Positions 1 to 6,031 of a DNA stretch of 10,879 bases are shown here, in pieces (the stretch's first letter is position 1; each line of letters starts with the position of its first letter). Location of the stretch: assembly GCA_947074245.1 (NCBI GenBank), contig CAMTOW010000033.1, positions 1-10,879 on the forward strand, in the 5' to 3' direction. The stretch comes from an uncultured Bacteroidales bacterium. GTDB taxonomy: Bacteria > Bacteroidota > Bacteroidia > Bacteroidales > JAUNSR01. Made by a program: the position numbers and the translations under genes. Under the pieces are notes generated by a model. That model saw only the letters and a program-made list of their open reading frames with translations, was not told where the DNA came from and made no database searches.

Positions 1-206
1 CGACGCTTGGTTGTGGAACAATATTTCTGATAACGACTTACGTAAAGAAGCATGGGAAACGCAAGTGTTTTACCTGAGCCGGTCGGCGATAGAAGAATCA
101 GGTCATTCGTTTTGGCATAAGCCTCCAATGCTTCACGTTGCATCGGTTTAAGAGCTGCAAAGCCCATTGCTTTGAGCGTTTTTTCTATAAGCGTATTTTT
201 TGTCAT
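1..206 (-). CDS. DEAD-box RNA helicase, N-terminal fragment (runs off the left edge)
   Basis: Reading the minus strand from the ATG at 206-204 gives 68 codons that stay open to the window edge. The start of a DEAD-box helicase core is visible: a Q-motif-like stretch GFAALKPMQREA (residues 15-26, with Gln23) and motif I, LSPTGSGKTLAF (39-50), carrying the ATP-binding P-loop lysine Lys46. Known members use ATP to remodel RNA duplexes in the cytoplasm, in ribosome assembly or mRNA turnover. The DEAD motif, the SAT motif and the second RecA domain lie outside the window, so the subfamily cannot be named. There is almost no N-terminal extension before the Q motif, as in compact bacterial members. 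The gene diverges from the SF1 helicase gene at 404. The residues just after F50 are not the usual leucine/proline-rich run, but too little is present to judge this. Confidence 0.85.
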   Translation of the reverse strand, partial: MTKNTLIEKTLKAMGFAALKPMQREALEAYAKTNDLILLSPTGSGKTLAFPMLLYVSRYQKYCSTTKR

Positions 207-212
207 AATATG

Positions 213-220
213 CAAAGGTA
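213..220 (-). promoter_or_regulatory. Candidate -7 box of the DEAD-box helicase gene
   Basis: The minus strand reads TACCTTTG, an exact match to the Bacteroidota -7 consensus TAnnTTTG. It lies only 6 bases before the ATG at 206, so transcription would start at or within a few bases of the start codon, giving a leaderless or nearly leaderless mRNA. No TTTG is visible at the expected -33 position. Confidence 0.5.
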
Positions 221-333
221 TAACGGAATAAGCTGATCGGATGAGAATCCTTGGATTTATTAATTATAAATATTAAAAAAATACATTACAATGATAATCA
301 AAACGATGATGTCTACTACATATAGACAAAGAT

Positions 334-356
334 CTGATTCACCTCAAAGGAATCAG
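334..356. other. Hairpin-forming inverted repeat upstream of the SF1 helicase gene
   Basis: CTGATT (334-339) pairs with AATCAG (351-356). Inside it CCT (342-344) can pair with AGG (348-350), leaving a two-base bulge and a three-base loop. No T-run follows on either strand, so it does not look like an intrinsic terminator. It sits about 20 bases before the -7 box at 377-384, where an operator could lie. This is an inference from structure and position only. Confidence 0.4.
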
Positions 357-376
357 GCACCTAGCAAATAAACTAT

Positions 377-384
377 TATATTTG
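377..384 (+). promoter_or_regulatory. Candidate -7 box of the SF1 helicase gene
   Basis: TATATTTG matches the Bacteroidota -7 consensus TAnnTTTG exactly and is followed by GC, as is common. It ends 19 bases before the ATG at 404, implying a leader of about 10-15 bases. No clear TTTG element is seen at -33. Confidence 0.55.
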
Positions 385-403
385 CGGCATCATTCAAAAA
401 ATA

Positions 404-2326
404 ATGGCTCAGAATCAGAATCATACCTCCAGCGTATTTTTACAAAATCAATATGATCTACTCCGAATGGAGTATGAATATGAGAAGCAAAGCTTCGAAT
501 CGCAAAGCAAAATAAACGGTATCGACAAGCAAGTCCGCAAAGGCAAATGCTGGTACCCGGTTCAGTTTGGGAAAAACTATTACAATTCACTTAATCAATT
601 GATTCTGGAAATTGAGAATTGCTCATCGGTACAGAGTGAGGAATCGGATTTTGAGCCGGGAAGAGCCGTTTCATTTTTTGCCGGAATCATGGGCGGTCAA
701 ATGAAATATGCGAATATTATCGGTCAGATCAGTCACATTGACGGAAATCGTATGTACATAGCCGTACCGTCGGTGGAAATCATACAGCGATTGCAACAGA
801 TTTCTGATCCAGGAGTCCAATTATATTTTGACGAAACCTCTTATAAAGAGATGTTTTCCGCTCACCTGCAAGTGATGCAGGCAAAGAACAATCGATTGGC
901 CGAGTTGCGTGAAATACTTCTCGGGCAAGAACCCGCAACTTTCCGGGATGTTTATCCTACCCGGCTTCCTTGGTTGAACGCCAGTCAGGAACAGGCTGTA
1001 AACAGCGTGTTGTCAGCCAAAGATGTTGCGATCGTACATGGTCCTCCCGGGACAGGAAAAACGACTACTTTGGTAGAGTCAATTCACGAGACTTTGCATC
1101 GGGAAGCTCAAGTTCTAGTCTGCGCTCAAAGCAATACCGCAACCGATTGGATTGCTGAAAAACTTGCGGAACGAGGAATTCCCGTGCTTCGCATCGGAAA
1201 TCCCTTGCGCGTCAGCGACAATATGCTTTCTTGTACTTACGAGAACCGGTTCGCTTCACATCCCGAGTATCCTGAACTTTGGAGCATTCGAAAAACTATA
1301 CGAGAGATGCAGCGACGAAGCCGAAAAGGGAGTGCTGAAAAAGATACATTGTATAATCAAATTCAAAAATTAAAGAGCAGAGCAACGGAGCTTGAGATCC
1401 GGATTGATAATGCGATTTTTTCGAGTGTACGTGTTGTAGCTTCCACTTTAATCGGAGCTTCGAATAAAGTCTTATCGGGGAAACACTTCACGACGCTTTT
1501 CATTGATGAAGCCGCACAGGCGCTTGATGCAGCTTGTTGGAACGCTATTCGTAAAGCAAACCGAGTCGTTTTAGCAGGAGATCATTGTCAGTTGCCACCA
1601 ACCATTAAATGTATTGAAGCCGCACGGAACGGATTAGATCGCACTCTCATGGAAAAGATAGTCACGGAAAAGCCCATGTGCGTAACCTTATTGACTACGC
1701 AATATCGGATGGATCCGGCCATTATGGCTTTTTCGTCGGAATGGTTTTACAAAGGTGCATTAAAAGCTGCTCCAGAGATCGGAGCAAGAAGCGGATTTTT
1801 GATGGAATATCCATTGATGTGGTATGATACGGCATTATGCGGAAATGAGGAAGAGACCAATGAAAATACATTAAGCCGCCTGAACAGAGCCGAGGCACAT
1901 CAATTAATCGAACTGCTCGAAACTTATATCCGAAAGATCGGAGAGAATAAGATAAAAGAAGAACGGATCGATTTCGGTATCATATCGCCTTATAAGTCTC
2001 AAGTTTATTATATAAGAGGACTCATTAAACGAAACTCTATTCTGCGGAAATTCAAAAAACAGATTACCGTCAATACCGTAGATGGATTTCAAGGGCAGGA
2101 GCGAGATTTCATTTTGTTGAGTATGGTGCGAGGAAATGAATCGGGAAGAATCGGTTTTCTTTCGGATTTACGACGGATGAATGTGGCTATTACCCGAGCT
2201 CGCTACAAATTAATTATTTTAGGTGACGCAAATACGTTAACTTCGCATCCGTTTTATAAAAAACTTTACGAGCATATCGATCAGCATGGTGCGATTCAAC
2301 AAATCGAACCTACTCCAACCGTATAA
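404..2326 (+). CDS. Superfamily 1 DNA/RNA helicase, UPF1/IGHMBP2 (DNA2/NAM7)-like
   Basis: A complete 640-residue protein with all the landmarks of an SF1B UPF1-like helicase. Residues 1 to about 190 form an N-terminal region that probably includes the beta-barrel 1B-type domain and a helical stretch (about 150-175). Then come LNASQEQAV (191-199, Q-motif-like), Walker A GPPGTGKT (213-220), the motif Ia region CAQSNTATDWI (240-250), Walker B DEAA (368-371), motif III GDHCQLPPT (392-400), motif IV QYRMDP (433-438), motif V VDGFQGQE (559-566) and motif VI NVAITRARYK (593-602). Known relatives unwind nucleic acid 5' to 3' using ATP. The bacterial members are poorly characterised, and DNA repair, recombination or RNA processing are all possible. 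It acts in the cytoplasm; there is no signal peptide. The start is supported by the promoter box just upstream. mntP follows after 32 bases without a terminator, so the two may be cotranscribed. Confidence 0.93.
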   Translation: MAQNQNHTSSVFLQNQYDLLRMEYEYEKQSFESQSKINGIDKQVRKGKCWYPVQFGKNYYNSLNQLILEIENCSSVQSEESDFEPGRAVSFFAGIMGGQMKYANIIGQISHIDGNRMYIAVPSVEIIQRLQQISDPGVQLYFDETSYKEMFSAHLQVMQAKNNRLAELREILLGQEPATFRDVYPTRLPWLNASQEQAVNSVLSAKDVAIVHGPPGTGKTTTLVESIHETLHREAQVLVCAQSNTATDWIAEKLAERGIPVLRIGNPLRVSDNMLSCTYENRFASHPEYPELWSIRKTIREMQRRSRKGSAEKDTLYNQIQKLKSRATELEIRIDNAIFSSVRVVASTLIGASNKVLSGKHFTTLFIDEAAQALDAACWNAIRKANRVVLAGDHCQLPPTIKCIEAARNGLDRTLMEKIVTEKPMCVTLLTTQYRMDPAIMAFSSEWFYKGALKAAPEIGARSGFLMEYPLMWYDTALCGNEEETNENTLSRLNRAEAHQLIELLETYIRKIGENKIKEERIDFGIISPYKSQVYYIRGLIKRNSILRKFKKQITVNTVDGFQGQERDFILLSMVRGNESGRIGFLSDLRRMNVAITRARYKLIILGDANTLTSHPFYKKLYEHIDQHGAIQQIEPTPTV

Positions 2327-2358
2327 AATCGCGAACTATTATATTCAAATCAACAATT

Positions 2359-2913
2359 ATGAGTTTTCTGACAATTCTGATGATCGCAACCGGACTATCT
2401 ATGGATTCTTTATCGGTCAGTGTCGCAAGCGGAATCTTTATGAAGAATTTCGATTTCAAAGAATCGTTTAAAGTCGCTTTGATCTTGTCCGTATTTCAGG
2501 CCGGGATGACTGCAATCGGATGGGCATTGGGGATAAATTTTGCAAATTACATCGAATCCGTCGATCATTGGATCGCTTTTGTCTTATTAGGGTATTTGGG
2601 CGGCAAGATGATTTATGAATCAATGAAAGAGGGGGATAGCTGTATCTCTTCTTTATCTCTCAAGACGATAATGACGTTGGGGTTGGCAACCAGTATCGAC
2701 GCGTTGGCGGTAGGCGTAGGTTTCGCTTTTTTAAATACGGTGATTCTATATCCGGTATTAATCATATTTCTAACCACTTTCTTATTCAGTTTCTGCGGAT
2801 TATATTTCGGAACCCGTTTTGGAAACATCAAGTGGATCAATATCGAATTTGTAGGTGGTTTAATCTTAATCGGGATCGGTGTGAAAATTCTGATTGAGCA
2901 TCTCTGGATTTAA
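2359..2913 (+). CDS. mntP: Manganese efflux pump MntP (DUF204 family)
   Basis: A 184-residue inner-membrane protein, the normal length for MntP. About six hydrophobic helices can be drawn (roughly 3-25, 36-60, 68-90, 103-127, 130-152, 163-182). It shows the family's internal duplication: GLSMDSLSVSVASG (12-25) in the first half matches LATSIDALAVGVGFAF (109-124) in the second, each with a conserved membrane aspartate (Asp16 and Asp114). WIAFVLLGYLGGKMI (71-85) and GGLILIGIGVKIL (166-178) are further family signatures. Known members export Mn2+ to relieve manganese toxicity. The gene lies 32 bases after the helicase gene and ends at a strong terminator. The short gap leaves no room for a Mn2+ riboswitch such as yybP-ykoY, which controls mntP in some other bacteria, so any metal control must act elsewhere. 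Confidence 0.93.
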   Translation: MSFLTILMIATGLSMDSLSVSVASGIFMKNFDFKESFKVALILSVFQAGMTAIGWALGINFANYIESVDHWIAFVLLGYLGGKMIYESMKEGDSCISSLSLKTIMTLGLATSIDALAVGVGFAFLNTVILYPVLIIFLTTFLFSFCGLYFGTRFGNIKWINIEFVGGLILIGIGVKILIEHLWI

Positions 2914-2960
2914 TAATCCTATCTTTTGATATGGGGTGCTATTCCGATTGTATTTATCCT

Positions 2961-3007
2961 AAAAAAGGCTTTGACAGAAGTGAATCTATTCTGTCAAAGC
3001 CTTTTTT
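2961..3007. terminator. Bidirectional intrinsic terminator between mntP and the FHA gene
   Basis: A perfect 18-bp inverted repeat: six A plus GGCTTTGACAGA (2961-2978) pairs with TCTGTCAAAGCC plus six T (2990-3007) around an 11-base loop. The T-run follows the stem on both strands, so it can end mntP (stop at 2913) on the plus strand and the convergent FHA gene (stop at 3045) on the minus strand. Confidence 0.92.
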
Positions 3008-3044
3008 ATTTTTGAGGAGATCAGATTTTTAAGACAACTCTTCG

Positions 3045-3572
3045 TTAAAAGTTTTCTTCTTCGTCTTCCGACTCCATGTGAACCATAAACGTGGTCGCGC
3101 CAATCGAGATGATCGGTGTGTCAGACAAAGTGACACGTTCGCCTTTTCCTACTAATTTATTAAAAAGGAAAGTGCCCGTTACACTTGGAAAATCTCGCAG
3201 AGTATAAACTAGTTTTCCCTGTTTGTTTCTTTTCACGTTAATTACGCAATGCTGGCGATCCATACTCATGTCACCACTAATGATCGGAGCCTGAACAACC
3301 GTACCCTTAGATCGTCTACCAATTATATTATCACCTAAATACAGGGGGAAATCTTGTTTGTAACCAAACTGATTCTCAAGTATGGTAATACTTCCGCAAA
3401 CTTCACCGTCGCTAGTTTTCAGTTTCTCGGCATCGGCTTCTTTGGATCCGATCCGAACGCCAAAACGTCGGCCACAATATTGGCATATAAAATGCATCAC
3501 ACCGACACCCTGATATTTTGTTTCATCGAAAGTGAGATAATTATCACATCTCGGGCAAAGGACTTTCTTCAT
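3045..3572 (-). CDS. Zinc-ribbon plus FHA domain protein
   Basis: A 175-residue soluble protein of two parts. Residues 1 to about 40 form a small zinc ribbon with two CxxC knuckles (Cys6/Cys9 and Cys30/Cys33). Residues about 60-166 look like a forkhead-associated domain: IIGRRSKG (83-90) gives the conserved Gly-Arg, SMDRQHC (103-109) the Ser/Arg/His signature, and TGTFLFNKLV (132-141) the later loop with Asn138. The last residues are very acidic (ESEDEEENF). FHA domains bind phosphothreonine peptides, and the recognition residues appear present, so binding is plausible. No Ser/Thr kinase, phosphatase or secretion gene is nearby to name its partner. There is no signal peptide or membrane helix, so it is probably cytoplasmic. 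It looks monocistronic, with a promoter box just upstream and the shared terminator downstream. Confidence 0.85.
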   Translation of the reverse strand: MKKVLCPRCDNYLTFDETKYQGVGVMHFICQYCGRRFGVRIGSKEADAEKLKTSDGEVCGSITILENQFGYKQDFPLYLGDNIIGRRSKGTVVQAPIISGDMSMDRQHCVINVKRNKQGKLVYTLRDFPSVTGTFLFNKLVGKGERVTLSDTPIISIGATTFMVHMESEDEEENF

Positions 3573-3591
3573 TCTTATTATATTTATGCTG

Positions 3592-3599
3592 CAAAGATA
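3592..3599 (-). promoter_or_regulatory. Candidate -7 box of the zinc-ribbon/FHA gene
   Basis: The minus strand reads TATCTTTG followed by C, matching TAnnTTTG. It lies 19 bases before the ATG at 3572, giving a leader of about 12-15 bases. No clear -33 TTTG is seen. This supports the chosen start. Confidence 0.5.
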
Positions 3600-3644
3600 A
3601 GCTTAAAAGTGCATAGAAAGAAATCTCATGCTTACTCAGAAAAA

Positions 3645-3674
3645 TTTGCTGCGTACCGTTTTTAATTATATTTG
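3645..3674 (+). promoter_or_regulatory. Promoter of the L-cysteine desulfidase-like gene
   Basis: TTTG (3645-3648) and TATATTTG (3667-3674) are 18 bases apart, fitting the Bacteroidota -33/-7 pattern. The -7 box ends 21 bases before the ATG at 3696, giving a leader of roughly 15 bases. The region 3573-3695 therefore holds two divergent promoters. Confidence 0.6.
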
Positions 3675-3695
3675 TCCAATAAAATTTAATTCACC

Positions 3696-5030
3696 ATGTT
3701 ATCATTAGAAATCAGAGAACAATATATTAAGCTGTTAAAGAGAGAGGTAAAGCCTGCATTAGGATGTACCGAACCAATAGCCGTTGCACTAGCAGTAGCG
3801 AAAGCCGCTGAAATTTTGCGCGTAACCGGAGAAAAACCGGCAAAAATAACCGTAGAGGTAAGCGCTAATATCTTAAAAAATGCAATGGGAGTAGGAATTC
3901 CAGGAACCGGAATGAACGGACTTTACATTGCTTCCGCTTTAGGAGCATGCGGAGGAAACTCGGCATTGGGACTAGAAGTATTGCGAGATATAACCGAGGC
4001 TCAACTGCTTGAGGCAAAAACGATCGTTTCTGCCAATCGTGTTGAAATCAAATTGTCTTCTACCGACGTCAAGTTATTTATCAAAGCGTCTTGCTGGAGT
4101 ACGGAGCACACGACGAGTGTCACGATCATGAATTCTCATGATTCCATTGTGGAAACTACAATGGACGGGAAAGTTCTTCAATCGGATTTAACGGATTGTC
4201 AAGATGCGAACAAAGAACATAAAAAAGAACCGGAAGCGCGTGATTTGGGCATGACGATGGAGATGATCTATGAATTTGCTATGGAAAGCCCGATTGCAGA
4301 GATCTCTTTCATCAAAGATGCCGCAAAGTTGAATATGCGAATCGCTCGGGAAGGATTAAAAAACAATTACGGACTACAAATCGGTAAGACAATTCGTAAT
4401 CAAAGTCATAATCCTGTATTTGGCGGTGGTATGCTTTCATACGCTATGTCTGTTACGGCTGCTGCTGCTGATGCACGTATGGCGGGATGTACATTGCCAG
4501 CCATGAGTAATTCGGGGAGTGGAAATCAGGGAATCACAGTTACTTTACCAGTTGTAGCTATCGCTGAAAAATTAGGTGTAAGTGAAGAGCAGGAGGTTCG
4601 TGCTTTGATTCTAAGCCACTTGACAGCTATACATATCAAATCTTATCTGGGACGATTATCGGCATTGTGCGGATGTGTGGTCGCTTCATCGGGAGCAGCA
4701 TGCGGAATCACTTATTTAATGGGAGGAAACTTTGAACAAGTTACGTTCGCCATCAAAAACATGATCGGGAATATCACCGGAATGGTTTGTGACGGAGCAA
4801 AGGCAGGGTGCGCCCTGAAAGTTTCGTCCGGAACATCTTCGGCAGTGCAATCGGCTATCTTGGCCGTTGATAATATCTGCATTTCCGAAAATGACGGAAT
4901 CATTGAAAATGATATTGAAAAAACGATTTACAATCTGGGTAAAATCGGTTCGGCAGGAATGCAAAATACCGATAATATCATGCTCAATATCATGATCAAC
5001 AAACGCTCGGGCGCTCCAATCTGTCATTAA
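3696..5030 (+). CDS. L-cysteine desulfidase family protein (UPF0597, CyuA/YhaM-like)
   Basis: A complete 444-residue protein of the iron-sulfur-dependent serine dehydratase alpha-like family that includes CyuA (YhaM) of E. coli and the methanococcal L-cysteine desulfidase. These break L-cysteine into pyruvate, ammonia and sulfide with an Fe-S cluster and no pyridoxal phosphate. Signatures are LGCTEPIAVALA (22-33, Cys24), the glycine-rich GVGIPGTGMNGLYIASALGA (65-84), SNSGSGNQGI (271-280), LGRLSALCGCVVASSGAACG (318-337, with Cys325, Cys327 and Cys336) and GMVCDGAKAGCALKVSSG (362-379, Cys365 and Cys372). Some of these cysteines are the likely cluster ligands, though I cannot assign which. The protein is cytoplasmic. 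No cysteine transporter of the cyuP type sits beside it, so the E. coli-like pairing is absent here. Known members differ between cysteine and serine activity, so the exact substrate is inferred. Confidence 0.87.
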   Translation: MLSLEIREQYIKLLKREVKPALGCTEPIAVALAVAKAAEILRVTGEKPAKITVEVSANILKNAMGVGIPGTGMNGLYIASALGACGGNSALGLEVLRDITEAQLLEAKTIVSANRVEIKLSSTDVKLFIKASCWSTEHTTSVTIMNSHDSIVETTMDGKVLQSDLTDCQDANKEHKKEPEARDLGMTMEMIYEFAMESPIAEISFIKDAAKLNMRIAREGLKNNYGLQIGKTIRNQSHNPVFGGGMLSYAMSVTAAAADARMAGCTLPAMSNSGSGNQGITVTLPVVAIAEKLGVSEEQEVRALILSHLTAIHIKSYLGRLSALCGCVVASSGAACGITYLMGGNFEQVTFAIKNMIGNITGMVCDGAKAGCALKVSSGTSSAVQSAILAVDNICISENDGIIENDIEKTIYNLGKIGSAGMQNTDNIMLNIMINKRSGAPICH

Positions 5031-5036
5031 TTATCT

Positions 5037-5846
5037 TTACACCGGATTTTGGACTTTGAGCCATTTATAAAGAAGTTCCTTACAGATTTCCAAATATGGG
5101 AAATCGGAATCGAATGTCCACCCATGGCCACCGATCGGGAATATATACATACAGGAGGAAACATTATGTTTGCGTAGAGCATCGTAATATTTCGTCGTAG
5201 AAAGCACTGGTGCTACCGGATCATTATCACTTAAAGCGATAAATGTAGGTGGCACCTTTTCTGTTACACCCAATGTATGAGTGAAGCGCACTTTGGTTTC
5301 GGAGTCGGGGTTTTTTCCAAGGAAATTTTCGCGTGTCGGAACATGCGTCTGATCATCAAGCATGGATTCGACCGGATAGAATAGGATTTGGAAAGCCGGT
5401 CTTAATTCTTCGGGAGCATTGTTGCATAGCCAAGAGGCTGTGTTCCCACCAATCGAATAGCCGCATACTCCGATTTTGCCGGGCTTAATATTCCACTCTT
5501 TCGCGAACGAATGAACTTGTTTCAATGCCTGAAGGGCATCTTCGGTGATGATTTCGGGATTTCCTACCGGAAGACGGTATTTTACGACAATCCCCGCTAT
5601 ACCTCTTTCTGCAAGCCATTCGGCCATTACAGAACCCATCGCATCCAGATTCAGCATTTTAAAACCACCTCCGGGAAATATCAGGCAAGCTCCTTCGAGA
5701 TTATTTTCATTATCGGGCAGATAAACCAAAAGTTTTCCAATTGAAATGTTTCCAATCTTTCCATCTTGAATTATTTCCTGACCAGACAGACCATTGCAAT
5801 GAGGAGCCTGTTTCGGCCATAATTCTATGCTACGCGGATTATTCAT
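5037..5846 (-). CDS. Alpha/beta hydrolase (dienelactone hydrolase/esterase-like)
   Basis: A 269-residue alpha/beta hydrolase when started at the ATG at 5846-5844, where MNNPRSIELWP begins the part that resembles related esterases. An in-frame ATG at 5909 would add 21 residues without recognisable homology, and annotation software may choose it. Numbering from 5846: an oxyanion-hole-like FPGGGF (57-62), a nucleophile elbow GYSIGG (129-134, Ser131), an acid residue in SDNDPVAP (Asp209) and the catalytic His241 in GGHGW. The fold resembles bacterial acetyl-xylan or acyl esterases and prolyl-oligopeptidase-like hydrolases. The substrate cannot be told. No signal peptide is seen in either version, so it is probably cytoplasmic, unlike many relatives with lipoprotein or Sec signals. 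It converges on the desulfidase gene, with six bases between the stop codons. No good promoter box was found; a weak TAAATTTT lies just before the shorter start. Confidence 0.85.
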   Translation of the reverse strand: MNNPRSIELWPKQAPHCNGLSGQEIIQDGKIGNISIGKLLVYLPDNENNLEGACLIFPGGGFKMLNLDAMGSVMAEWLAERGIAGIVVKYRLPVGNPEIITEDALQALKQVHSFAKEWNIKPGKIGVCGYSIGGNTASWLCNNAPEELRPAFQILFYPVESMLDDQTHVPTRENFLGKNPDSETKVRFTHTLGVTEKVPPTFIALSDNDPVAPVLSTTKYYDALRKHNVSSCMYIFPIGGHGWTFDSDFPYLEICKELLYKWLKVQNPV

Positions 5847-5978
5847 ACAATAAAATTTAATTAGTAAACAGATGCCGTTTTTTGATTCATATAAAAACGA
5901 CTGTTGCATTTTCGGGATAAACCTTCTAATAAAACAAGTGCCCGGATCATATAGTTTTCTGTTTTATGCCGTGTATCC

Positions 5979-6018
5979 ATAAAAAAAGGATGTCAATTTC
6001 TTGACATCCTTTTTTTAT
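5979..6018 (-). terminator. Intrinsic terminator of the M6 protease gene
   Basis: A run of seven A plus GGATGTCAA (5981-5996) pairs perfectly with TTGACATCC plus seven T (6001-6016) around a TTTC loop, and two further base pairs extend the base of the stem. On the minus strand the hairpin is followed by a T-run, 14 bases after the protease stop codon. It insulates the hydrolase gene downstream. Confidence 0.9.
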
Positions 6019-6031
6019 AATTATGGAATGA

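Noticed and set aside
1..60. Possible frameshift in the DEAD-box helicase after residue 50, where another frame gives a leucine-rich run
   Set aside because: Only about 18 codons remain before the edge and the original frame stays open, so a break cannot be shown.
2327..2358. Manganese riboswitch before mntP
   Set aside because: The gap is only 32 bases, too short for a yybP-ykoY type element.
3354..3665. 103-codon plus-strand frame across the FHA gene
   Set aside because: It is antisense to the zinc-ribbon/FHA gene and covers both promoters in the divergent gap.
4716..5027. 103-codon minus-strand frame inside the desulfidase gene
   Set aside because: It overlaps a conserved family protein completely and resembles nothing known to me.
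5847..5909. Longer start of the alpha/beta hydrolase as a signal peptide
   Set aside because: The extra 21 residues have a short hydrophobic patch (ICLLIKFYC) but no proper positive start, core length or cleavage site.
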